Source: Bacteroidales bacterium (GTDB lineage Bacteria > Bacteroidota > Bacteroidia > Bacteroidales > UBA932). Taken from it: a DNA stretch of 64,000 nucleotides. Under the pieces are notes generated by a model that worked only from the letters and a program-made list of their open reading frames with translations, had not been told where the DNA came from and did no database searches. Made by a program: the position numbers and the translations under genes. The stretch's first letter is position 1. Every line of letters begins with the position of its first letter. Positions 1-8,025 of this stretch are shown in pieces. Where the stretch lies: assembly GCA_017548985.1 (NCBI GenBank), contig JAFYYW010000039.1:1-64000 (forward strand), given 5' to 3'.

Positions 1-273
1 CGCTTCTACTCTGGCTCTGTCTTCAAGAACACCTACCTGAAGTGCCGCGAGATCACCCTCTCGTACGCTATTCCTGAGAGCTTCACCCGCAAGTTCCACT
101 GCACCAACTTCAAGGTTTCCGCTTTCGCCCGTAACCCGTTCTTCGTCTACAAGAACCTCCCCATCTTTGATGCTGAGGCTACTGACGGTACCAACTGGGC
201 GCAGCAGGTCTGCATCGGTGGTTCCACTTCCACTTCCCGCACCTTCGGTGTTTCACTCCGCGCCAACTTCTAA
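1..273 (+). CDS. SusC/RagA-type TonB-linked outer membrane protein, 3' end only
   Basis: The window opens inside this gene; the last 90 codons are present and the start is missing. The segment alternates aromatic and polar residues (for example REITLSYAIP and FARNPFFVYKNLP) and ends in a Phe, GVSLRANF, the usual terminal beta-strand of an outer membrane barrel recognised by the BAM machinery. The phrase LKCREITLSY close to the C-terminus is typical of SusC proteins. The SusD-like gene starts two bases after the stop, which is the standard susC-susD arrangement. Role by family: TonB-dependent import of oligosaccharides that are gated by the SusD lid. Substrate cannot be read from this fragment. 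Arg codons are mostly CGT/CGC, unlike most of the window, which suggests high expression. Confidence 0.9.
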   Translation, partial: RFYSGSVFKNTYLKCREITLSYAIPESFTRKFHCTNFKVSAFARNPFFVYKNLPIFDAEATDGTNWAQQVCIGGSTSTSRTFGVSLRANF

Positions 274-275
274 AA

Positions 276-1952
276 ATGGATAAGAATATGAAAAAGATAT
301 ACGCTTTTATCCTTGCCATAGCTGCTGTCGCTTCCTTCGCGATCTCTTGCTCCAACGAGAAATTCGGAGAGCTCTACCCGGATCCTTCCAAGACCTCGGT
401 AGTCACTTGCGACAAACTGATGACCGGAGCTTTTATCGCCGGCAACCAGAACACTTTCAACAGCTACTGGCGTATGTACACCTGGGACAACTACTTCGGT
501 AAGCTTGCCCAGACCATCGGATTCTCCAACAACAGCGGTTCCGTCTATTACATCAATGACGGTTACGCCAACGACCGTTGGAACAATTTCTACGATATCC
601 TGCGTAACTTCCGCGTGCTGGAGAACACCTACAACAACGAGGAAGCCGCCGACCAGGCACAGGACAAGATATTCATGGATCTCGCCGAGATCTTTGTTAT
701 CGACCATCTCACCCAGCTTTGCGACATCTGGGGACCCGTTCCTTACAGCGAGGCTTGCTACCTCGGTATCACTGGTGACCTCGCCGCCTCCTATGCGGCC
801 TACGACAGCGATGAGACCCTCTACAGCAATGCCCTTAGCCGTTTGGACGCTATCTATACCGAGCTCGGAAGCCTTAAAGGCAGCATAAACTCGAACACCC
901 AGGCCAAGCTCACCGCCGCTGATTTCATCAACAATGGTGACATCGACAAGTGGCAGCGCTACTGCAACACTCTTATGCTTCGTCTTGGTGTCCATGTGGC
1001 CGCCCAGGGAAGCCTCGCTTCCGCAGGTAAGTCCGCTGTTTCCACAGCCGCCGGACGCCTTCTTGTCAGCGACAACGAGAATGAGATTTTCGTGAAATCC
1101 GACAACGACGGTTTCCAGCAGGAGAGCCGTGACTCCTGGAAGGACATCAACAACACCGCCAACCAGGCGATGATCGACGCCATGCAGATCACCGGTGAGA
1201 ACGATCCTCGTCTCCCCGTCTTCTATGCTCCTACCAAGAGTGATTACACCGCTACCGAGGCCAACGACGTCAGCTACAAGGCTGGTGAGTACTATGGACG
1301 CAGCACTTCGGAGACCACTGACCAGCAGAATGTCCGTGGTGGCAGCAACCACAATACCGAGGCTACCCGCTACTACGCCCGTCTGAATGGCTACACCTAC
1401 ACCTCGAACAGCTTCGCCAGGTGCCCTATCATCTCGGCTGCTGAGGCTTGGTTCCTCCTCGCCGAGGCTTACCAGCAGGGTTATGCCAGCGGAGACGCCA
1501 AGACCGCTTTCATCAATGGTGTCACCTGCTCCATCAAGTTCTACTACAGGGAGAACATTGAGAGCGACCAGACCCGTTTGAGCATTTACTCAGATCAGGC
1601 CGATGACTTCAAGGCCACTGAGATGCCCGCTGACAGCGATATCGCGGCTTACGCCCAGAAGGTTTGGGACGCTTATTCCAACAAGCTCGAGGCCATCATG
1701 ACCGAGAAGTGGATCAACTTCAACATCAAGCAGGCCACCCAGGCTTGGACCGACATCCGCCGTACCGGTTTACCGAAGCTCTACTATCCCGCTGACGAGA
1801 AGGACAACAATGGTTATCCTTCAGTGACCCAGAGGGTCAAGTATCCCGCCACCGAGATCGCCAACAACAACGACAACTACAAAGCTGCCGCTGCCACTGT
1901 TGACAACGATTCCGCTTACTACACCCTCTTCTGGGCTAAGAAGGTCCAGTAA
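276..1952 (+). CDS. SusD/RagB-family nutrient-binding outer membrane lipoprotein
   Basis: 558 residues. The N-terminus has a lipoprotein signal with lipobox FAISC, so the mature protein would begin at Cys25 and be anchored at the outer membrane. An internal Met at residue 5 is an alternative start and gives the same signal peptide. The body is helical with TPR-like character: an N-terminal WRMYTWDNYFGKLAQ region, a central LAEAYQQGY segment, and a C-terminal EKWINFN..QAWTDIRRTG stretch followed by YPATE, which matches the SusD-like families (I favour the SusD-like_2 type). It pairs with the upstream SusC tail as the lid of an oligosaccharide importer. The downstream rhamnosidase suggests a rhamnose-containing glycan, but a terminator and a promoter separate the two. 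Codon use is strongly biased to CGT/CGC for Arg, as expected for an abundant protein. Confidence 0.93.
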   Translation: MDKNMKKIYAFILAIAAVASFAISCSNEKFGELYPDPSKTSVVTCDKLMTGAFIAGNQNTFNSYWRMYTWDNYFGKLAQTIGFSNNSGSVYYINDGYANDRWNNFYDILRNFRVLENTYNNEEAADQAQDKIFMDLAEIFVIDHLTQLCDIWGPVPYSEACYLGITGDLAASYAAYDSDETLYSNALSRLDAIYTELGSLKGSINSNTQAKLTAADFINNGDIDKWQRYCNTLMLRLGVHVAAQGSLASAGKSAVSTAAGRLLVSDNENEIFVKSDNDGFQQESRDSWKDINNTANQAMIDAMQITGENDPRLPVFYAPTKSDYTATEANDVSYKAGEYYGRSTSETTDQQNVRGGSNHNTEATRYYARLNGYTYTSNSFARCPIISAAEAWFLLAEAYQQGYASGDAKTAFINGVTCSIKFYYRENIESDQTRLSIYSDQADDFKATEMPADSDIAAYAQKVWDAYSNKLEAIMTEKWINFNIKQATQAWTDIRRTGLPKLYYPADEKDNNGYPSVTQRVKYPATEIANNNDNYKAAAATVDNDSAYYTLFWAKKVQ

Positions 1953-1977
1953 TCGAAGAATCCACACACTTTGTTAT

Positions 1978-2010
1978 GAGGATGGCCGTTTCCGGCCATC
2001 CTCTTGTTTT
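1978..2010 (+). terminator. Rho-independent terminator after susCD
   Basis: A perfect 11-bp inverted repeat (GAGGATGGCCG, 1978-1988, and its complement, 1993-2003) closes a 4-base loop and is followed by TTGTTTT. It ends the susC-susD transcript before the rhamnosidase promoter. Confidence 0.85.
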
Positions 2011-2034
2011 ATAAAATGGTTATCGCTAAATTTG
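2004..2034 (+). promoter_or_regulatory. Bacteroidota-type promoter for the GH78 gene
   Basis: TTG at 2004-2006 (-33 element), 20 bases, then TAAATTTG at 2027-2034 (-7 element TAnnTTTG). It lies just behind the terminator hairpin and about 40 bases before the GH78 start. Confidence 0.65.
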
Positions 2035-2075
2035 TGCTTCGAGGCACTTGAAACTAATCATAATCCTATACTCAA

Positions 2076-4658
2076 ATGAAATCCAGAATTAGTCTGACCA
2101 CTATCGCCACCATAGCTCTGGTGGTGATGATCGCCGTAGGATGCGGCGGAAAGAAAGACGCCGCTGTAAGCAAAGTTGCAGCTCTCGACGCCTCCGCGTG
2201 GAACCAATCCGAATGGATCTCAGCGGCCGACGCCCAGGTCGCCGTAGAGAATGACGACGACCGTTCAGCTGACGGAGCGAGCTGGTTTATCAGCACATTC
2301 AAGAATGAGGGCAAGGTGACCGGCGCCAAATGGATGACCACAGGTCTCGGTGTGTTCGAGATCTATGTCAACGGGACTCCGATAGGTGAGGAGATCCTCA
2401 AGCCAGGTTTCACTCACTATGCCAAGACAAAGCGTTCCTTCACATATGATGTGACCGCCGCTTTCAAGACCAAAGCCGGAGCTGAGAATATTCTCGCCGC
2501 CCAGGTCACTCCCGGATGGTGGGCTGACAAGATCATCACTCCCGGCGGAATGGAGAATGTCAGAGGACAGAAATGCGCCTTCAGGGGCGTCCTTGAGGTC
2601 ACTTATGCCGACGGGTCCAAAAAGCTTTTCGGCACGGACACCGAGAACTGGAAAGCAGGTGTGGCCGGTCCTGTGAAACACGCCTCAATATTTGACGGTG
2701 AAGATTATGACGCCAGGGAACTTCCTGGTTATGAGACGCCTGAGAAGTTCTCCACCCCGGAAATCAACGAAGAGTTCAAAGGCGAGATCCTTCCATCTGA
2801 AGGAGCCGAGATATATTTACGCAAAGACATAGCCCTCTCCCCTGTCAAGGCTTATGTATGGGAAGGTGTCGAGGGTGACACCGATGAGGACTATGGCAAG
2901 GTCATAGTCAAGAAAGAGTTCGCCGCCGGAGAGACGATGACTGTAAAGCCCGGTGAGACCCTGGTTATCGATTTCGGCCAGAACGCCGCCGCTGTCCCCC
3001 ACTTCATTTTCAAAGCCAAGGGTGGAACCGTACTGACGTGCCTCCCCTCTGAGTTGCTTAACGACGGCAACGGGGCTAAGAGCCGCGGGATGGACGGTCC
3101 TGAGGGAAGTTGCCACAGAAGGAACCTCAGAGTCAGCGATAACAACATCAGACTCATGTACACCTTCGCGGACACCAAGGATTTCACCGAATTCACTCCC
3201 GTACGCACTTTCTTCGGCTACAGGCTCGTATCAATCACAGCCACAGATGAGGTCACGATCAAGTCGATTGAATCTATCCCTGTCACCTCGATCGCCGAGA
3301 ATCTCGAGATAGGAAGAATATCGACCGGTAACGACCTCATAAACAAGCTTATATCCAATACAATTTGGGGCCAGAGATCCAACTATCTTTCCGTTCCTAC
3401 AGACTGCCCGCAGCGTAATGAGAGACTCGGCTGGATGGCTGACACCCAGGTATTCACCGAAACCGGCACCTTCTTCGCCAACACCGACGGGTTCTTCCAC
3501 AAGTGGACCCGTGACGTGAGGGATTCCCAGAGCGAGGCCGGTGGTTTCCCCGGAGTCTCCCCCAGGGCGCAATACGGCAACGAGATGATGCGCCTCGGCT
3601 GGGCCGACGCGGGAGTCATCGTTCCTTGGACAGTGTGGAAACAGTTCGGAGACAATAAGATAATCGACGAGAACTGGGATGCCATGGACAAGTTCATCAA
3701 CTATGTCAATGACACCAAGTACGACCACGCCACACACGCCGCTGAGAACGGCAACTATCAGTGGGCCGACTGGCTCAGCTACGAGCCTCTCGAGAGCTGC
3801 GGAGGCGGGATCAACATGACCGACAAATCCGGCAAGACTGTCCGTCGCCCCGAAGCGATAGTTTATTGGAATTATCTGAGTGCCAGCTACTGGGCAATTG
3901 ACGCCGATTACATGGCCGACATGGCTGCCGCCACCGGCCGGGATGCCGCCAAGTATAAGGCGATGTCCCAAGCCGCCAAGGAATACATGAAGAAGAATTT
4001 CCTGAAACCCGACGGAACCTTCAAGACCGAGATCCTTAACACTATGCAGACTCCGGCCCTCTTCGCCATCAAGAATAACCTTGTCGAAGGAAAGGCTAAG
4101 GAAGACATGATAGCGAGGCTCCGCCAGAACTTCAAGGATCACGGAGACTGCCTCCAGACCGGCTTCCTTGGCACATCTATCCTGATGGCCACGCTGACCG
4201 AGAATGGTATGGCTGACATCGCCTACACCCTTCTGTTCCAGAGGAAGAACCCCAGCTGGCTTTATTCTGTTGATAATGGCGCCACCACAATCTGGGAGCG
4301 TTGGAACAGTTACACAATCGAGTCCGGCATGGGTCCCAGCGGCATGAACAGTTTCAACCACTACGCCTACGGCGCTGTCTGCGAGTGGATCTGGGAGACC
4401 GCCGCCGGAATCGCTTCGGATCCGTCCAACCCTGGGTTCAAGCATATCATAATGAAGCCCGTTCCTGACAAGAGGCTTGGTCATCTTGAGGCCGAGTACA
4501 ATTCAGCAGCGGGACTGATCAAGAGCGCCTGGAAGTACGAAGGTGATAAATGGATCTGGGAGTTCACCGTTCCCGAAGGAGCCAACGCCTCCGTCACTTT
4601 ACCTGGCGAGACTGAGGTGAAGGAATATGGTCCCGGCACTTATAAAATCGAGAAATAA
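2076..4658 (+). CDS. GH78 alpha-L-rhamnosidase, lipoprotein
   Basis: 860 residues with a lipoprotein signal (lipobox AVGC, Cys23), so probably anchored in an outer membrane and facing periplasm or cell surface. Order of parts: beta-sandwich N-terminal domains with the WISAADAQ start and ILKPGFTHYAKTKRSFTYDVT segment, then the (alpha/alpha)6 barrel from about residue 420, and a C-terminal beta-sandwich with PVPDKRLGHLEAEY. The family signature TDCPQRNERLGW is intact; the Glu in NERLGW corresponds to the proposed general acid. GH78 enzymes invert terminal alpha-L-rhamnose from glycans and glycosides. The VanX-like gene follows with no spacer and probably shares the transcript. The exact substrate linkage cannot be read. 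Confidence 0.93.
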   Translation: MKSRISLTTIATIALVVMIAVGCGGKKDAAVSKVAALDASAWNQSEWISAADAQVAVENDDDRSADGASWFISTFKNEGKVTGAKWMTTGLGVFEIYVNGTPIGEEILKPGFTHYAKTKRSFTYDVTAAFKTKAGAENILAAQVTPGWWADKIITPGGMENVRGQKCAFRGVLEVTYADGSKKLFGTDTENWKAGVAGPVKHASIFDGEDYDARELPGYETPEKFSTPEINEEFKGEILPSEGAEIYLRKDIALSPVKAYVWEGVEGDTDEDYGKVIVKKEFAAGETMTVKPGETLVIDFGQNAAAVPHFIFKAKGGTVLTCLPSELLNDGNGAKSRGMDGPEGSCHRRNLRVSDNNIRLMYTFADTKDFTEFTPVRTFFGYRLVSITATDEVTIKSIESIPVTSIAENLEIGRISTGNDLINKLISNTIWGQRSNYLSVPTDCPQRNERLGWMADTQVFTETGTFFANTDGFFHKWTRDVRDSQSEAGGFPGVSPRAQYGNEMMRLGWADAGVIVPWTVWKQFGDNKIIDENWDAMDKFINYVNDTKYDHATHAAENGNYQWADWLSYEPLESCGGGINMTDKSGKTVRRPEAIVYWNYLSASYWAIDADYMADMAAATGRDAAKYKAMSQAAKEYMKKNFLKPDGTFKTEILNTMQTPALFAIKNNLVEGKAKEDMIARLRQNFKDHGDCLQTGFLGTSILMATLTENGMADIAYTLLFQRKNPSWLYSVDNGATTIWERWNSYTIESGMGPSGMNSFNHYAYGAVCEWIWETAAGIASDPSNPGFKHIIMKPVPDKRLGHLEAEYNSAAGLIKSAWKYEGDKWIWEFTVPEGANASVTLPGETEVKEYGPGTYKIEK

Positions 4659-5381
4659 ATGATTATCAATTCTTTAAAAGGCAAGGGTCTCCTCATGTCC
4701 CTTGCCTTGATTATTTCAGCGGCTTGCTCAGCGCCAAAGAATATCACTGGCACTCCGGAGGAGGATTCCAGCCAATTCGTGAACATTGCGGACGTGATTC
4801 CGGACGTCATCCTTGAGATCCGGTATTACGGTACTTACAACTTTGTCGGAGACCGCATCGACGGGTATCTCCAGCCCACCGCCCTTCTCACCAAGAGAGC
4901 CGCCGACAGCCTCAAGGCAGTAAGCGACGATGCGATAAAAATGGGCTACAGGCTTAAGATTTATGATGCCTACCGTCCGCAGAAGGCGGTGGATCACTTC
5001 GTACGCTGGGCGGCTGATATTCCTGACATCAGGATGAAGGAATATTTCTATCCCGACCTGGACAAATCAGTCCTTTTCGAACAGGAGTACATAATGGAGA
5101 AATCCGGCCATACAAGGGGTTCCACCGTGGATCTGACCTTGTTCGACATGAAGACTGAAAAAGAACTTGATATGGGCGGCACATTTGATTGGTTCGGAAT
5201 CGAGAGTCACCCGGATTACGGGAAAATCACTCACCAACAGATCCACAACAGGATGATTCTCCGCTCACTGATGCTCAGCCATGGCTTCAAGCCGCTAAGT
5301 TCTGAGTGGTGGCACTTCACCTTGAAGGACGAGCCCTTCCCGGACACCTATTTCAATTTCCCTGTGAAGGAACTGCCTTAA
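4659..5381 (+). CDS. D-alanyl-D-alanine dipeptidase (VanX/DdpX-type, M15D), lipoprotein
   Basis: 240 residues. The ATG directly follows the TAA of the rhamnosidase, so translation is probably coupled. Signal peptide with lipobox SAAC (Cys23). The zinc-site motifs of peptidase family M15D are visible: SGHTRGSTVDLT supplies His and Asp ligands, EWWHF supplies the catalytic Glu and third His, and RPQKAVDHF contains the family Arg. VanX/DdpX enzymes hydrolyse D-Ala-D-Ala. Export by a lipoprotein signal suggests recycling of cell-wall-derived dipeptide in the periplasm and not VanX-type vancomycin resistance, since no VanH/VanA neighbours are present. The 3' end overlaps the convergent next gene by 29 bases. 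Confidence 0.85.
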   Translation: MIINSLKGKGLLMSLALIISAACSAPKNITGTPEEDSSQFVNIADVIPDVILEIRYYGTYNFVGDRIDGYLQPTALLTKRAADSLKAVSDDAIKMGYRLKIYDAYRPQKAVDHFVRWAADIPDIRMKEYFYPDLDKSVLFEQEYIMEKSGHTRGSTVDLTLFDMKTEKELDMGGTFDWFGIESHPDYGKITHQQIHNRMILRSLMLSHGFKPLSSEWWHFTLKDEPFPDTYFNFPVKELP

Positions 5382-7029
5382 GGGTAAACGAGAATCCGAT
5401 CACTCCTTTATCGCTCGGGACAAGCCGGAAGACTTTTCCCGGGCTTTCTTCTCTCAAATCATCAGCCGAACCATCGGACAGGGAGATACCATATTCCCGA
5501 CCCTGTGCGGAAGCCGTTATCAATGAGGATGTTATGGTATCAAAAGGAAGAGATATTCCAGGAACGGTGGTAAGTTCAAAGCACCAGTCGCCCACTCCCT
5601 TAGATTCTATCCTGGCATCATTCTCGGTGAGCCTGATGACGAACTTGCCCTTCCCGTCGGTTGATGGCCAGACTATTGTCTGGCAGACGTCATCCGAACT
5701 GAAAACAGGATCACCTCCAACGAATCCAGACGCTAACAGACGGAGCCCCGCCATATTCTCAGCCGAGCTCCATAGGCATCCATCAACAAGAGGAAGGGTC
5801 TCATAGCGGAAGACTGGCAGAGTGTCCGGATGATCCCGGTACTCAGACCGCAGTGACTCGTCAAAAAGATGTATATCCCTGAATTTCAATCCTTGGCTAT
5901 CCCATAGGATATTCGCCCGCCAGTTACGGCTGTTGAACCACAGGGTCTTCAAACCGTTCCCCCGGGTGTCCTCTGTCGTAATGACACTTGTCGGAGGGGT
6001 AACATGGTACTTTTCCTTGAACCAGCATGCGGTCTGAAGCAAGGTCTCAATCTTCACCTCTCCCCTGCCGGCCATCTCTTTCAATCGCTCCGTCTGGGTG
6101 ACAAAGCCTTTCTCCATCAAGTTCCAAGTGAAAGAGTTCTCCTGACCCACCTGGACATAGTTATAGCCCATGTGAGGTTCCTTCGTGAACATCCTGAAGA
6201 ACCAGTCGATCCATTCCGGATTGCCGCCTCCTCCCTCATAGACAGGCTCCAGGGACTCGACACTCTGTACACCACCGCCAACGGTGGCCTCATATTGATA
6301 GATAGGGTCACTTCCGAGCATCCTGAACACAGGCACCGGAATCTCCCCCTCAATGGTCTGGGCGGGCATATAGCCATTCACACGGCTGGGGTAGAAAGCA
6401 CCGTTCCAATAGCCTCCCCAGAGGGTGTAACCATCTGTCCCGACCTGGTCCTTGCACATGCATGAAGCCTCGATTGAATACTTCTCATACATATATTCCA
6501 AAGTGCCGGAATCGATGAACCATGAGCCGACTGACTTTGGATACTCTCCGAATATCTCCTTGAACTTCTCCATATAGACGTCAGCGAGTTTCTGACGCTC
6601 GTCCTGGGCATATCCGACCGAGAAATCGACATGGGCGTGCCAATCCCAAGGGAAGCGCCCGCGCCATGTCATCCCAGCGGCCTCGACATGTGGCTGCGTG
6701 ATCTCCCACCATGCCCCGATCTCGCAGCCTCTGGCACGTTCCTCCTTCATCAATTCCTGATATAAGGGATCTATAAGGGCATCATACTGAAGCAGATATG
6801 TGCCAATCAGACCTTTAGACCCAAGATCCTCCGCTTGGGAGACCACGGTCTCATACAGTACCTGCTCAGTGATCTCTTCTGAGCGAGGCTCCATGTAACG
6901 GATAAAATTGATGATGTTGACTATCCTTGGAGTGGCCTCCGTCCGAGATTCTGTGCCGGACTTGCACGAGATGGCCGAAGAGGCAAGCAAGGTGAGGGAG
7001 ATAGCTTTGATAAACTTGAGTAATCTCAT
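5353..7029 (-). CDS. Lipoprotein of unknown function, possible polysaccharide-deacetylase-like barrel
   Basis: 558 residues with lipobox AISC (Cys22). Residues about 35-330 look like a catalytic TIM-type barrel: FIRYMEPRS, GLIGTYLLQYDAL, GAWWEITQPHVEAAG, WDWHAHVDFSVGY and VGSWFIDSGTLEYMY recall the NodB/glycoside hydrolase-deacetylase superfamily, with acidic and His residues at strand ends. The C-terminal 200 residues appear to be beta-sandwich. I do not recognise a named family with certainty. A -7-like TATATTCG lies upstream at 7061-7068. It is transcribed toward the VanX-like gene, with a 29-base overlap of the two 3' ends. Context suggests carbohydrate processing at the cell surface; that is inference. 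Confidence 0.75.
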   Translation of the reverse strand: MRLLKFIKAISLTLLASSAISCKSGTESRTEATPRIVNIINFIRYMEPRSEEITEQVLYETVVSQAEDLGSKGLIGTYLLQYDALIDPLYQELMKEERARGCEIGAWWEITQPHVEAAGMTWRGRFPWDWHAHVDFSVGYAQDERQKLADVYMEKFKEIFGEYPKSVGSWFIDSGTLEYMYEKYSIEASCMCKDQVGTDGYTLWGGYWNGAFYPSRVNGYMPAQTIEGEIPVPVFRMLGSDPIYQYEATVGGGVQSVESLEPVYEGGGGNPEWIDWFFRMFTKEPHMGYNYVQVGQENSFTWNLMEKGFVTQTERLKEMAGRGEVKIETLLQTACWFKEKYHVTPPTSVITTEDTRGNGLKTLWFNSRNWRANILWDSQGLKFRDIHLFDESLRSEYRDHPDTLPVFRYETLPLVDGCLWSSAENMAGLRLLASGFVGGDPVFSSDDVCQTIVWPSTDGKGKFVIRLTENDARIESKGVGDWCFELTTVPGISLPFDTITSSLITASAQGREYGISLSDGSADDLREESPGKVFRLVPSDKGVIGFSFTLKAVPSQGN

Positions 7030-7125
7030 TATTCCATGTAGTTATAGCTCGTTAAATATACGAATATAATCCTAATAGGAGGACATGACTTTATTTCAGT
7101 CTTGCTAAATAATCATTCTAGTTGT

Positions 7126-7155
7126 TTTGCAATACTCCGGTTATTGCTATCTTCG
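7126..7155 (+). promoter_or_regulatory. Promoter of the flavodoxin gene
   Basis: TTTG at 7126-7129, 18 bases, then TATCTTCG at 7148-7155. Transcription would begin near 7162, so the in-frame TTG at 7122 cannot be the start and ATG 7176 is supported. Confidence 0.65.
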
Positions 7156-7175
7156 CGTACACAGAAACACCTGAC

Positions 7176-8006
7176 ATGAAAACCGTTAAATGGATCCTGG
7201 CCGTTACGGCCGTTATGTTTGCCGCCGTTTCTTGCGGCAACAAGACAAAAGCACCCAAGGTGCTGGTATTGTATTATTCCCAGACTTCCAACACCAAGAC
7301 CCTGGCCGAGGAGATCGCGACCAGACTGGGAGCAGACATCGAGGAAATCGTCCCTGTCCAGCCCTATGACGGCACATACATGGAGACGATCGAAAGAAGC
7401 GGCAAGGAGAGGGAATCCGGCATCCTGCCCGAGTTGCAGCCGATCAGCTCCGACATCTCAGCATACGACGTGGTGTTCCTCGGCTATCCGATATGGTTTG
7501 GCACCTATGCGAGGCCGATAGCCACACTGCTCGACCAGATCGACCTGAGCGGGAAGAAGGTTGTCCCTTTCTGCACTTTCGGAAGTGGTGGCCTTAGTTC
7601 AAGCGTCAAGGATCTAAAGGAGAAACAGCCTGGGGCGGAGATACTTCCGGGCTACGGTGTCCGCGCCGCCAGGATGGCAGCTGTACCGAAGGAGATCGAC
7701 AATTTCCTGAAACAGAACGGATTCGTAGAGGGAGAATACATCAAGCTGGATGAGTTCCCTGAGCAGCATCCGGTATCCGAAGAGGAAGCGGCCATATTCA
7801 GCGAAGCCATCTCCGAATACCCGATGATGAGCAATACCTCGGCTACTGCCGCCGCATCCCGTTCCATTCCCGGCGGAACTGAATATCTGTTCACGGCAGT
7901 TAGCGCACCCCGTGAGGGCGCTCCTCAGATGGGCCCCATGGAGATGAAGGTTTATGTGACCGTGGAAGACGGAGGAAAGCCCGAGTTCACCCAAGTAGTC
8001 AGGTAG
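7176..8006 (+). CDS. Flavodoxin-like lipoprotein with C-terminal extension
   Basis: 276 residues from ATG 7176, chosen because it begins a clean lipoprotein signal (lipobox AVSC) and lies downstream of the promoter. After the signal comes a flavodoxin fold: the FMN phosphate loop SQTSNTKTLAEEIA, the isoalloxazine-flanking YPIWFGTYARPI, and FCTFGSGGLSSS. Domain limits are about residues 30-185. The last 90 residues, from about EGEYIKLDEF, form an extension that I do not recognise, ending in a beta-rich MKVYVTVEDGGKPEFTQVV. Flavodoxins are normally cytoplasmic one-electron carriers, so a lipid-anchored version is unusual and implies extracytoplasmic FMN. It may be a quinone or disulfide reductase partner; no cognate is obvious nearby. 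Confidence 0.85.
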   Translation: MKTVKWILAVTAVMFAAVSCGNKTKAPKVLVLYYSQTSNTKTLAEEIATRLGADIEEIVPVQPYDGTYMETIERSGKERESGILPELQPISSDISAYDVVFLGYPIWFGTYARPIATLLDQIDLSGKKVVPFCTFGSGGLSSSVKDLKEKQPGAEILPGYGVRAARMAAVPKEIDNFLKQNGFVEGEYIKLDEFPEQHPVSEEEAAIFSEAISEYPMMSNTSATAAASRSIPGGTEYLFTAVSAPREGAPQMGPMEMKVYVTVEDGGKPEFTQVVR

Positions 8007-8025
8007 AGACCCGGGCCTCGGCGTC

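Noticed and set aside
270-1352. 360-codon frame opposite susD
   Set aside because: Antisense shadow of a strongly codon-biased gene; its Val/Gly-rich translation has no recognisable fold.
4659-5381. VanX-like gene as a vancomycin-resistance marker
   Set aside because: No VanH, VanA or VanRS genes nearby, and the lipoprotein signal fits periplasmic peptide recycling.
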